Shown piece by piece: positions 8,552 through 15,032 of a DNA stretch of 19,440 nucleotides. Positions within the stretch are counted from its first letter, which is position 1. Each line of letters opens with the position of its first letter. The stretch lies in contig JAEWJO010000615.1 of NCBI GenBank assembly GCA_023386455.1, positions 1 through 19,440 on the forward strand, read 5' to 3'. Source of the stretch: Pseudomonadota bacterium. Lineage in GTDB: Bacteria; Myxococcota_A; Polyangia; Haliangiales; Haliangiaceae. Made by a program: the position numbers and the translations under genes. The notes beneath the pieces were generated by a model that did not search any database, was not told the DNA's origin, and saw only the letters and a list, made by a program, of their open reading frames with translations.

Positions 8552-8598
8552 GACGAGCTAGCCGCGCTGGCAACTCGAGCTGCCGGCGATCCGCGCGG

Positions 8599-8614
8599 CA
8601 ACTGTGCGCAGTTG
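8599..8614. repeat. Inverted repeat upstream of the lysozyme-like gene
   Basis: CAACTG, loop TGCG, CAGTTG form a 6-bp dyad 52 bases before the ATG at 8667, in AT-richer sequence than its surroundings. It could be an operator. No partner regulator is encoded nearby. Confidence 0.25.
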
Positions 8615-8666
8615 ATCGAATTGTGCACGCGCCCTGCTGGGCGATCGCTTGCACTTGCTGCGAGTC

Positions 8667-9383
8667 ATGCGCTCACTCGCGATGGTCGTCGCTGTTTCAC
8701 TGTTCGCCTGCGCAGCGGATGTTCCCGAAAGTGATCACGACGAGCCGGCCGACTACGAGGTCGATCCGGCGGACGGCAAGGCCGATGGCGTGCCGGCGAC
8801 GTTCGATCAGAACAACGTCATCGACGACGCGATGCTGACCGCCGCCGGCTCGATGAGCGTCGCCGACGTCCAGGCGTTCTTCGAGGACAACCCGTACGGC
8901 ACGCGATCGTGGCTCGCGTCGTACACGGTCGGCGGCACGACCGCCGCGGAGATGGTGATCGAGGCGGCGCAGACGCACGACGTGAACCCGATCGTGCTGC
9001 TCGCCCGCATGCAGGTCGAGACGTCGCTCGTCAGCAAGACGGCGAAACCGACGCAGCGGATGATCGATCGCGCGCTCGGCTGCGGCTGTCCCGACGGCGG
9101 CTCGTGCAACACCGCGTACAGCGGCCTGCAGAAGCAGCTCGACTGCGGCGCTCGCACGCTGCGGCGCTGGTACGACGCATCGATCGACGGGACCGGCCAG
9201 TGGCGCAAGGGTGTCTCGCGAAGCACGCTCGACCCCAGGCGCGTGACTCCCGCGAACCACGCGACCGCGACGCTGTACGCGTACACGCCGTGGGTGCTCG
9301 TCGGTCGCGGCGGCACGTGGCTCGCCTGGAACGTGACGAGGAAGTACTCGCGATTCGCCGACAGCGCCGGGCTCACGCACTGA
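8667..9383 (+). CDS. Lysozyme-like (transglycosylase/glucosaminidase-type) lipoprotein
   Basis: A 238-residue exported protein. The signal ends in SLFAC (Cys15), followed by an acidic linker with the motif DGKADG (KAD at 38-40). The domain from about residue 60 has the lysozyme-like pattern: a helix AQTHDVNPIVLLARMQVETSL with candidate catalytic Glu118, a Cys-rich loop (Cys139, 141, 147, 160), and later the family-like ATLYAYTPWVL. Such proteins cut the glycan strands of peptidoglycan in the periplasm. That role is inferred from the pattern, and I cannot decide between lytic transglycosylase and glucosaminidase. A TTG at 8649 would lengthen the protein by six residues, but the ATG at 8667 gives a clean signal peptide. 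Confidence 0.75.
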   Translation: MRSLAMVVAVSLFACAADVPESDHDEPADYEVDPADGKADGVPATFDQNNVIDDAMLTAAGSMSVADVQAFFEDNPYGTRSWLASYTVGGTTAAEMVIEAAQTHDVNPIVLLARMQVETSLVSKTAKPTQRMIDRALGCGCPDGGSCNTAYSGLQKQLDCGARTLRRWYDASIDGTGQWRKGVSRSTLDPRRVTPANHATATLYAYTPWVLVGRGGTWLAWNVTRKYSRFADSAGLTH

Positions 9384-9404
9384 CCTTAGATCGCTGCCGC
9401 CTGG

Positions 9405-9410
9405 TAGGGT
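9405..9410 (+). promoter_or_regulatory. -10-like hexamer for slyX
   Basis: TAGGGT ends 5 bases before the ATG at 9416 and no Shine-Dalgarno is present. The same hexamer recurs before the FHA gene (15021-15026). Confidence 0.45.
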
Positions 9411-9415
9411 GGCGC

Positions 9416-9634
9416 ATGCCCGACGAGACCGTCACCCACATCGCCGAGCGCATCGAGGACCAGGAGGTGCGGCTCGCGTTCCAGGACCGGCTGATCCGCG
9501 ATCTCGACGCGCTCGTCCGCGAGCTCGGCGATCGCCTCGACAAGCTGCAGCGTGAGGTCGACGAGCTGAAGCAGGCGATTCGCTCGCCCGAGACGCCGAT
9601 GGGTCCTGCCAACGAGCCACCGCCGCACTACTGA
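9416..9634 (+). CDS. slyX: SlyX-family coiled-coil protein
   Basis: A 72-residue protein matching SlyX in size and layout. An N-terminal amphipathic heptad stretch runs from about residue 8 to 55 (RIEDQEVRLAFQDRLIRDLD and onward), and the tail ends in the characteristic PPPHY. SlyX proteins are small cytoplasmic coiled coils with no firmly established function. The longer open frame on this strand that contains it is only a chance upstream extension. The -10-like TAGGGT and the family start at MPDETVTHIAERIE decide the ATG at 9416. It is followed 19 bases later by the RNB ribonuclease gene, which has its own -10-like box. Confidence 0.9.
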   Translation: MPDETVTHIAERIEDQEVRLAFQDRLIRDLDALVRELGDRLDKLQREVDELKQAIRSPETPMGPANEPPPHY

Positions 9635-9640
9635 ATCGGC

Positions 9641-9646
9641 CATACT
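9641..9646 (+). promoter_or_regulatory. -10-like hexamer for the RNB ribonuclease gene
   Basis: CATACT lies 6 bases after the slyX stop codon and ends 7 bases before the ATG at 9654. Confidence 0.4.
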
Positions 9647-9653
9647 GGCCGCG

Positions 9654-11084
9654 ATGTCGATCGATATGGTCCGGATCGCTCGCCGCATCCTCGAGGAGCA
9701 GGGGTTCGAGCCGGACGGGCCGCACGAGATCTCACCGCTCGGCAATCACGACCCGGCCGCCGGCGCGATCGACCTCCGCGAGCTGCCGTGGTCGTCGATC
9801 GACAACGCCGAGTCGAAGGACCTCGATCAGATCGAGTGGGCCGAGAAGCTCGGCGACGGCACGATCCGCATGCTGCTCGGCATCGCGGACGTCGCCGCGT
9901 ACGTGCCGAAAGGCTCGCCGATCGACGAGCACGCCGAGGCGAACACGACGTCGCTCTATACCGGCGTCAAGACGTTCCACATGCTGCCGAAGGCGCTATC
10001 GACGCAGCGGACGAGCCTGCTCGAGGGCGGCGAGCGCCTCGCGATGGTCACCGAGATGCACATCCGCCACGACGGCACGGTGATCGAGGAGGCGACGAAG
10101 ATCTATCCGGCGCGCGTGAAGAACCACGCGAAGCTCGTCTACGAGGACGTCGGCGCGTGGCTCGACGGCGACGAGTCGCGCAGGCCGCACCACGTCGCGC
10201 TCGTCGGGCAGCTGCGTCTCCACGACGAGGCGACCCGCAGGCTGCGCGGGCGCCGCATCGAGTGTGGCGCCCTCGAGCTCGAGACGATCGAGGCGCGACC
10301 GGTCGCGAAGGACGGCAAGGTGGTCGACCTCGAGCTGATGCACAAGAACCGCGCACGCGACCTCGTCGAGGATCTGATGGTCGCGGCGAACACGGCGACC
10401 GCGAAGTTCCTCGAGCGGCACGGGTTCTCCTCGATCCGGCGCGTCGTCCAGGCACCGAGCCGGTGGCCGCGCATCGTCGAGATCGCACGCGGGTTCGGCG
10501 TGGACCTGCCCGACAAGCCCGACGTCCGCGCGCTCGGTCACTTCGTCGCCGAGCAGCGGCGCGTCGCGCCCGACGCGTTTGCCGACCTGTCGCTGACGAT
10601 CGTCAAGCTGCTCGGCGCGGGTGAATACCTGCTCCAGCGCGCGACCGATCCGGACACCGGTCACTTCGGGCTCGCGGTCGACGACTACATGCACTCGACC
10701 GCGCCGAACCGGCGGTTCGCGGATCTCGTCACGCAGCGCATCCTCAAGGCGGCCGCGGCGGGTCGCGAGTCGCCGTACACCGACGACGAGCTCCAGCACA
10801 TCGCGGCGCATTGCACCGAGCGCGAGAACGCGGCGAACAAGGTCGAGCGCACGATGCGCAAGGTCGCCGCCGCGGTGTTCCTGACGCCGCGGATCGGCCA
10901 GACGTTCGATGCGATCGTCACCGGCGCGAAGCCGCACGCGACCTACGTCCGGTTGCTGAGGCCGCCCGCCGAGGGGCGCGTCGTCGAGAACGCGCAGGGA
11001 CTCGACGTCGGCGACAAGGTCCGCGTCAAGCTCGTCGCGACCGAGCCCGAAAAGGGCTTCATCGATCTCGCCGCGCTGCCGTGA
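9654..11084 (+). CDS. Short RNB-domain ribonuclease (RNase II/R family)
   Basis: A 476-residue protein dominated by the RNB catalytic domain of 3'-5' exoribonucleases. The metal-site motif SIDNAESKDLDQIEWAE gives Asp50, Asp56 and Asp58, aligning with E. coli RNase II Asp201, Asp207 and Asp209. The fourth position (Asp210 there) is Gln59 here. Later family motifs are VAAYVP with SPIDEHAEANTTSLY, FHMLPKALST, and STAPNRRFADLVTQR near the end. The two N-terminal cold-shock domains of RNase II/R are missing: the chain starts about 50 residues before the active site. The last ~70 residues resemble a short S1/OB-type tail (IGQTFDAIVTGAKPHATYVRL). It probably degrades RNA in the cytoplasm. Gln at the fourth site seems to occur in other short bacterial RNB proteins (from memory). 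Confidence 0.9.
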   Translation: MSIDMVRIARRILEEQGFEPDGPHEISPLGNHDPAAGAIDLRELPWSSIDNAESKDLDQIEWAEKLGDGTIRMLLGIADVAAYVPKGSPIDEHAEANTTSLYTGVKTFHMLPKALSTQRTSLLEGGERLAMVTEMHIRHDGTVIEEATKIYPARVKNHAKLVYEDVGAWLDGDESRRPHHVALVGQLRLHDEATRRLRGRRIECGALELETIEARPVAKDGKVVDLELMHKNRARDLVEDLMVAANTATAKFLERHGFSSIRRVVQAPSRWPRIVEIARGFGVDLPDKPDVRALGHFVAEQRRVAPDAFADLSLTIVKLLGAGEYLLQRATDPDTGHFGLAVDDYMHSTAPNRRFADLVTQRILKAAAAGRESPYTDDELQHIAAHCTERENAANKVERTMRKVAAAVFLTPRIGQTFDAIVTGAKPHATYVRLLRPPAEGRVVENAQGLDVGDKVRVKLVATEPEKGFIDLAALP

Positions 11085-11120
11085 ACCCGCGTCCGTCGCG
11101 CGGCGGTGCTACGAGATCGC

Positions 11121-11756
11121 ATGTCCTGGTCTCGCGTGCATCGCTGGCTCGCGATCGTGCTCGTCGTGCCGCTCGTGGTGTGGTCGGTGAGCGGTCTCTT
11201 GTTTCATCTCAAGCCCGGGTGGGCGCGCGCGTACGACATGCTCGGCGCGGAGCGCCCGCTGACGACGACGTCGGTCGCGCCGATCGCGACGGTCGCCGCG
11301 ACGTTCTCGGCGAAGATCTCGAAGATCGAGCTGATCGATACCGCGATCGGTCCGCTCTATCGCGTGACGACCGAGACCGCGACCGAGCTCGTCGACGCGG
11401 TCGGCGCGACCCGGCGCTCGCCGCTCTCGGCCGACGACGCGAAGCTGCTCGCGGTCGATGCGGTCTCGCGATCGGCGGAGCGCGCGGCGTACGGCAGCGT
11501 CACCGGGACCGAGGTCGGCGAGCGCACCGTCCACGTGAGGTTCGAGCACGCGACCGTCGACGTCGGGCGGTCGAGCGCGCGGCTCTCGCAGCGTGGCCCC
11601 GACACCGACCGCATCGACTGGCTCTATCGCATCCACTATCTGCAGTGGACCGGCAACAAGGCCGTCGACCGGGTGCTCGCCATGTTCGGCCTCGCGCTGA
11701 TCTGGGCCGTGATGTTGCCCGGCGTCGTGCTGTTCATCCGCCGCGTGCGCCGCTAA
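11121..11756 (+). CDS. PepSY-type membrane protein
   Basis: A 211-residue protein with one transmembrane helix at each end. The N-terminus, VHRWLAIVLVVPLVVWSVSG at residues 6-25, has the His-Arg-Trp start and G-L-F end typical of PepSY-associated membrane proteins. The C-terminal helix lies at about 184-205. Between them is a ~150-residue exported domain with two weak PepSY-like repeats, followed by a WLYRIHYLQW segment that family members carry before the last helix. PepSY proteins are linked to iron uptake, redox or peptidase inhibition, and no specific partner is visible here. The start ATG 11121 is preferred to GTG 11106. The upstream TACGAGAT is only a partial -10. The stop overlaps the convergent peptidase stop by four bases. 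Confidence 0.8.
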   Translation: MSWSRVHRWLAIVLVVPLVVWSVSGLLFHLKPGWARAYDMLGAERPLTTTSVAPIATVAATFSAKISKIELIDTAIGPLYRVTTETATELVDAVGATRRSPLSADDAKLLAVDAVSRSAERAAYGSVTGTEVGERTVHVRFEHATVDVGRSSARLSQRGPDTDRIDWLYRIHYLQWTGNKAVDRVLAMFGLALIWAVMLPGVVLFIRRVRR

Positions 11757-12523
11757 CGCTTCAGCTTCTTCGCCCAGGCGCGAAACTTCGCCTCGTCGAC
11801 GTGCTTCGCGAGGATCTCGCCATGCTTCGCGAGGTCGGCACCGCGCAGCTCGGCGTAGAGCGCGGACAGCTCGCCGCGCCGGTCGGCATAGAGCAGCACG
11901 TAGCGAGACAGCGCGTACCAGACCATCGCGCGATCGCCGTGCACGTCGAAGTGCGTCGTCCTCGCGAGCTGCGCGAGCGTCGGGCACGTGCCGTCCTTCA
12001 GCGCGCGCTGCAGATCGCGGAGCCGGTAGTTGACGAGGAACGTGAAGCCTCGCTTGCCGGGTGTCGCGCTGCCGTAGAGCGAGGCGATGCCCTCGTCGAG
12101 CCACGCCGGGATCGCGGGATAGTCGTCGCCGATCAACGGGTGGACGAGCTCGTGGCGGAGGTTGCCGACGCTCGCGCCGACGTTCGCGATCGCGGTGCGC
12201 TGGTCCGGTCGATAGAAGCCCCAGTCGGAGATCACCGGGCCCATCGTCGCCGCGACCTCGCGATAGCGCGCCGGCTCGCCGAACAGCAGCAGCGTGACGG
12301 CGGCATCCGGCTTCTTCGCGTCGCGCGTGAACCGCTTCTCGACGTCGGCGACGACGCTCGCGACGAGCTTCACGAGCTGCTTGCGCCGGGCCGCCGACAG
12401 CTCGCCCTTGACGACGATCCGCGCGCGCTTGCCCTCGATCGTGCCGAGCTCGGGGAGCCTGGGGACGTCGGCGGCGGCGAGCGAGGTCGACAGCAGGACG
12501 AGGGCAACCAACGCCGCGCGCAT
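11753..12523 (-). CDS. Secreted HExxH metallopeptidase (gluzincin type)
   Basis: A 256-residue exported protein. The signal peptide covers about residues 1-18 (MRAALVALVLLSTSLAA, cut near AAA/D). The zinc site reads NLRHELVHPLIG with His124, Glu125 and His128, followed by AIPAWLDEGIASLYG with Glu144 as probable third ligand, the gluzincin arrangement seen in peptidase-MA-like proteins. The rest, residues 30-110, is a helical N-domain. Cleavage of periplasmic or outside proteins is likely, with unknown targets. The -10-like CATGAT at 12535-12530 sits 6 bases before the ATG at 12523, so the mRNA may be leaderless. The gene converges on the PepSY gene and shares four bases at the stops. Confidence 0.85.
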   Translation of the reverse strand: MRAALVALVLLSTSLAAADVPRLPELGTIEGKRARIVVKGELSAARRKQLVKLVASVVADVEKRFTRDAKKPDAAVTLLLFGEPARYREVAATMGPVISDWGFYRPDQRTAIANVGASVGNLRHELVHPLIGDDYPAIPAWLDEGIASLYGSATPGKRGFTFLVNYRLRDLQRALKDGTCPTLAQLARTTHFDVHGDRAMVWYALSRYVLLYADRRGELSALYAELRGADLAKHGEILAKHVDEAKFRAWAKKLKR

Positions 12524-12529
12524 CGGCCG

Positions 12530-12535
12530 ATCATG
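12530..12535 (-). promoter_or_regulatory. -10-like hexamer for the peptidase gene
   Basis: CATGAT on the minus strand ends 6 bases before the ATG at 12523. It lies in the 22-base gap between the peptidase start and the stop of the PGPGW gene. Confidence 0.35.
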
Positions 12536-12545
12536 ACGCGTCCCG

Positions 12546-12977
12546 CTAGCGGATCAAGTCGAGCACGTAGGTGCTGACGACGAACTTCCACATCACCATC
12601 ATCGCGGCGCCGACGACCGCGCCGATCGCGACGATCACGCTGACCCGGCTCGCTCCCGACATCGCAACCCAGCGCGCCTTCGTGTGTCGGCCGAGCCGGC
12701 GGAGCCGGCACTCACCGGTGTCGAGGAAGCCCGACAGCCGCTGCGAGTGCGCCGCGATCAGCGCGAGACCGAACACGATCAACGGGATGCCGGGGCCGGG
12801 CATGAACAGCAGCACGAAGCCACCGGCGAGCAGCACGATGCCGATCGCGACCGCGATCACGCCGTGCGTGCGCGAGCGATGCTTCATGCGCTCGCGGTGA
12901 TTGCAGAAGCGCTGGCCGGGTGGATCGTGCTTGAACAGCTTCCACTCTTGCTTCACGTGGGCGAGCGCGCCGGCCAT
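12546..12977 (-). CDS. PGPGW-type small transmembrane protein
   Basis: A 143-residue membrane protein. Residues 1-38 are a basic cytoplasmic head. Helix one spans about 39-58 and runs into the signature MPGPGIPLIVFGLALIA (PGPG at 60-63), which resembles the PGPGW transmembrane family. A basic loop follows (RLRRLGRHTKARW), then a last helix at about 111-133. The function of the family is unknown. The open frame on this strand extends far upstream to 13514, but that stretch overlaps the TerB-like and pseudouridine synthase genes and looks like shadow sequence. The start at 12977 (MAGALAHVKQEWK) is fixed by the -10-like TAGCCT at 12990-12985. It lies 22 bases upstream of the peptidase gene on the same strand. 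Confidence 0.8.
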   Translation of the reverse strand: MAGALAHVKQEWKLFKHDPPGQRFCNHRERMKHRSRTHGVIAVAIGIVLLAGGFVLLFMPGPGIPLIVFGLALIAAHSQRLSGFLDTGECRLRRLGRHTKARWVAMSGASRVSVIVAIGAVVGAAMMVMWKFVVSTYVLDLIR

Positions 12978-12984
12978 GGGGAGA

Positions 12985-12990
12985 AGGCTA
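12985..12990 (-). promoter_or_regulatory. -10-like hexamer for the PGPGW gene
   Basis: TAGCCT on the minus strand ends 7 bases before the ATG at 12977. It fixes a start codon that the long upstream open frame would otherwise hide. Confidence 0.5.
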
Positions 12991-12993
12991 GCG

Positions 12994-13008
12994 CTCGCGC
13001 GACGCGAG
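12994..13008. terminator. Hairpin between the TerB-like and PGPGW genes
   Basis: CTCGCG, loop CGA, CGCGAG form a 6-bp GC stem 17 bases past the TerB-like stop (minus direction) and just upstream of the PGPGW -10 box. It is a weak terminator candidate without a T-run. Confidence 0.25.
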
Positions 13009-13024
13009 GCCACGTGCGCACGGT

Positions 13025-13333
13025 CTAGTCGAGGCCGAGCGCCTTTGACACACGCTTGACCGTGGCCAGCTCGTGCGGCGAGAGCCGTCCATCCGCGGAC
13101 GCCGCATCGACGAGCAGCTCGACGAGCTCCTGCTTCTCGTCGGCGGACAGCGCGTTCACGATCGGCTCCGCTTCGTCCCAGCCTTCGAGGTCGATGACGC
13201 GCTTCCGCTCGGCGTCGGTGAGGCCGAGCTTCGCCATCATGTCGCCAAGGAACTCGCGCTCGTCGTCCGACATCATCCCGTCGGCTACGAGCACTTTGGA
13301 GACGAGGAGGCACTTCGCCACGTTCGCGTTCAT
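13025..13333 (-). CDS. TerB-like (tellurite resistance TerB fold) protein
   Basis: A 102-residue, acidic, all-helical protein. Two similar acidic segments, VLVADGMMSDDEREFLGDMM (residues about 16-35) and DAASADGRLSPHELATVKRV near the C-terminus, show the duplicated ADGxxSxxE pattern of the TerB / DjlA-N-type helical fold, which may bind metal through the acidic turns. TerB-like proteins are widespread outside tellurite operons, and nothing else here suggests tellurite resistance. Start ATG 13333 is supported by the -10-like TACAGT at 13347-13342, 8 bases upstream. The gene is divergent from the pseudouridine synthase gene, with only 27 bases between the start codons. Confidence 0.8.
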   Translation of the reverse strand: MNANVAKCLLVSKVLVADGMMSDDEREFLGDMMAKLGLTDAERKRVIDLEGWDEAEPIVNALSADEKQELVELLVDAASADGRLSPHELATVKRVSKALGLD

Positions 13334-13341
13334 CGAGCCCG

Positions 13342-13351
13342 ACTGTATGCT
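13342..13351. promoter_or_regulatory. Overlapping divergent -10-like boxes
   Basis: On the minus strand TACAGT (13347-13342) ends 8 bases before the TerB-like ATG. On the plus strand TATGCT (13346-13351) ends 9 bases before the pseudouridine synthase ATG. The two hexamers share bases 13346-13347, so one polymerase could block the other. Confidence 0.45.
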
Positions 13352-13360
13352 CGTTTCGCG

Positions 13361-14995
13361 ATGCCCGCGATCGTGACGTACCTGGATCCGCAACCCGCGG
13401 CCGACGAGCTTCCGTCTGTCGTGCCGAGCCCGTTCGCGCACGGCGAGCCGCATCCGCTCGCCCGCCGCGCCGCCGAGCACGTGCGCGCGGAGCTTGCCGC
13501 GGGGCTTGCCGCACGTCTCGGTCTCGATGCCCCGGGCGGCGGCAAGATGTTCGGCGTGCTCGTCGTCACCGATCGCGCGGGCCGCGTCGGCTTTCTGCGC
13601 GCGTTCTCCGGAATGGCCGGCGGGACGTGGGATGTCGACGGCTACGTCGGGCCCGCGTTCGACGAGGCGGCGCGCGACGCGTTCTGGATCGCCGGCGAGG
13701 CGGAGCTCGATGCGATCGCGGACCAGATCGCGGCGATCGATGCGCAGCTCGCGCCGCTGCGTGCCGCGCAGGCCACCGCGCTCGCCGCGCTGAAGACATC
13801 CGAGGACGAAGCGCGCGCACGTCTTCGCGAGCGGAAGGAGGCGCGACACGCGCTCCGTGCGGCGACGACGGATCCGGCGGCGCTCGCTGCGCTCGACCGC
13901 GAGAGCTCGCGCGACACCGCCGAGCGCAGGCAGCAGGATCTCCTCGCGCGCGAGGTCCGTGCACGCCACGCCGTGCCGATCGGCGAGCTCGACAGCCGGC
14001 GCTCGGCGCTCGAGGCCGTGCGCGCCGAGAAGTCGCGCGGCTTCCTCGCCCGCATCCACGACACCTACGCGCTCGCGAACGCACGCGGCGAGACGAGGCT
14101 CCTGCGCGAGCTGTTCGCGCCGGCGGAGCCACCCGGTGGTGCCGGCGATTGCGCCGCGCCGAAGCTGCTCGCCGAGGCATTTCGCCGCGGCCTGCGGCCG
14201 ATCGCGCTCGCCGAGCTCTGGGCCGGCGCGCCACCGCCGACGGGCGATCGCAACGCCGGCACGTTCTATCCGGCGTGCCGCGGCAAGTGCGCGCCGATCC
14301 TCGCGCACATGCTCGACGGGATCGCCGAGCCATCACCGGTCTTCGGCGGTGGCCCGATCGCCGCGGACGAACCGCGCACCGTATTCGAGGACGCGCACCT
14401 CGTGATCGTCGACAAGCCGATCGGTCTGCTCTCGATTCCCGGTCGCGGCGATGCGCTCCGCGACTGCGTGCTCGTCCGGCTGCGCGCGCGATACCCGGAA
14501 GCACGCGGACCGATCGTCGTCCACCGCCTCGACCTCGACACGTCGGGGCTCCTCGTCGCGGCGAAGGACAAGCCGACGTACGACGCGCTCCAGCGCCTGT
14601 TCGCGCGGCGCGAGATCACGAAGCGCTACGTCGCCTGGCTCGACGGCGAGATCGCCGGCGACGCGGGGACGATCGAGCTTCCGCTCCGCGTCGACATCGA
14701 TGATCGGCCGCGCCAGATCGTCGATCGCGAGCACGGCCTGACGGCGGTCACCGAGTGGCAGGTGCTCGCGCGCGAGCCAGGCCGGACGCGCGTCGCGATG
14801 TTCCCGAAGACCGGACGCACGCACCAGCTCCGCGTCCATGCCGCCGTCGGGCTCGGGGCGCCGATCGTCGGCGATCGTCTCTACGGTCGGCCGGCCGCGC
14901 CCCAGGGACGTCTCATGCTCCACGCCGAAGCACTCGCCTTCGTCCACCCACATACCGGCGAGACGCTCACCGTTACCCGTCCGGCGCCGTTCTAG
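13361..14995 (+). CDS. RluA-family pseudouridine synthase with long N-terminal extension
   Basis: A 544-residue protein. The C-terminal half (about 340-544) is an RluA-type pseudouridine synthase: LVIVDKPIGLLSIPG, then HRLDLDTSGLLV at 388-399 with catalytic Asp391, and KTGRTHQLRVH. It converts specific uridines in RNA, probably rRNA, to pseudouridine. The N-terminal ~330 residues contain a globular part (GGKMFGVLVVTDRAGRVGFLRAFSGM at about 63-88), a charged helical stretch at about 110-230 that is probably coiled coil, and a segment TFYPACRGKCAPILAHMLDG. Long forms of this kind are, as I recall, also found in gammaproteobacteria. The target site is unknown. An open frame reaching back to 13073 crosses the TerB-like gene, so ATG 13361 is chosen. 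Confidence 0.92.
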   Translation: MPAIVTYLDPQPAADELPSVVPSPFAHGEPHPLARRAAEHVRAELAAGLAARLGLDAPGGGKMFGVLVVTDRAGRVGFLRAFSGMAGGTWDVDGYVGPAFDEAARDAFWIAGEAELDAIADQIAAIDAQLAPLRAAQATALAALKTSEDEARARLRERKEARHALRAATTDPAALAALDRESSRDTAERRQQDLLAREVRARHAVPIGELDSRRSALEAVRAEKSRGFLARIHDTYALANARGETRLLRELFAPAEPPGGAGDCAAPKLLAEAFRRGLRPIALAELWAGAPPPTGDRNAGTFYPACRGKCAPILAHMLDGIAEPSPVFGGGPIAADEPRTVFEDAHLVIVDKPIGLLSIPGRGDALRDCVLVRLRARYPEARGPIVVHRLDLDTSGLLVAAKDKPTYDALQRLFARREITKRYVAWLDGEIAGDAGTIELPLRVDIDDRPRQIVDREHGLTAVTEWQVLAREPGRTRVAMFPKTGRTHQLRVHAAVGLGAPIVGDRLYGRPAAPQGRLMLHAEALAFVHPHTGETLTVTRPAPF

Positions 14996-15020
14996 CGTGA
15001 TTTTGTTCATACGGCCCTGC

Positions 15021-15026
15021 TAGGGT
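15021..15026 (+). promoter_or_regulatory. -10-like hexamer for the FHA gene
   Basis: TAGGGT ends 6 bases before the GTG at 15033. An ATG at 15042 has a GGAG three bases upstream and is the alternative start. Confidence 0.5.
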
Positions 15027-15032
15027 CAGTGG

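Noticed and set aside
10811..12577. 588-codon plus-strand frame across the RNB, PepSY and peptidase genes
   Set aside because: It crosses three well-supported genes and gives a low-complexity product.
13025..13333. Tellurite resistance locus
   Set aside because: Only a single TerB-fold protein is present; no TerC, TerD or TerZ partner is seen.
12978..13514. Upstream extension of the PGPGW open frame
   Set aside because: It overlaps the TerB-like gene and part of the pseudouridine synthase gene, with a low-complexity Arg/Ala translation.
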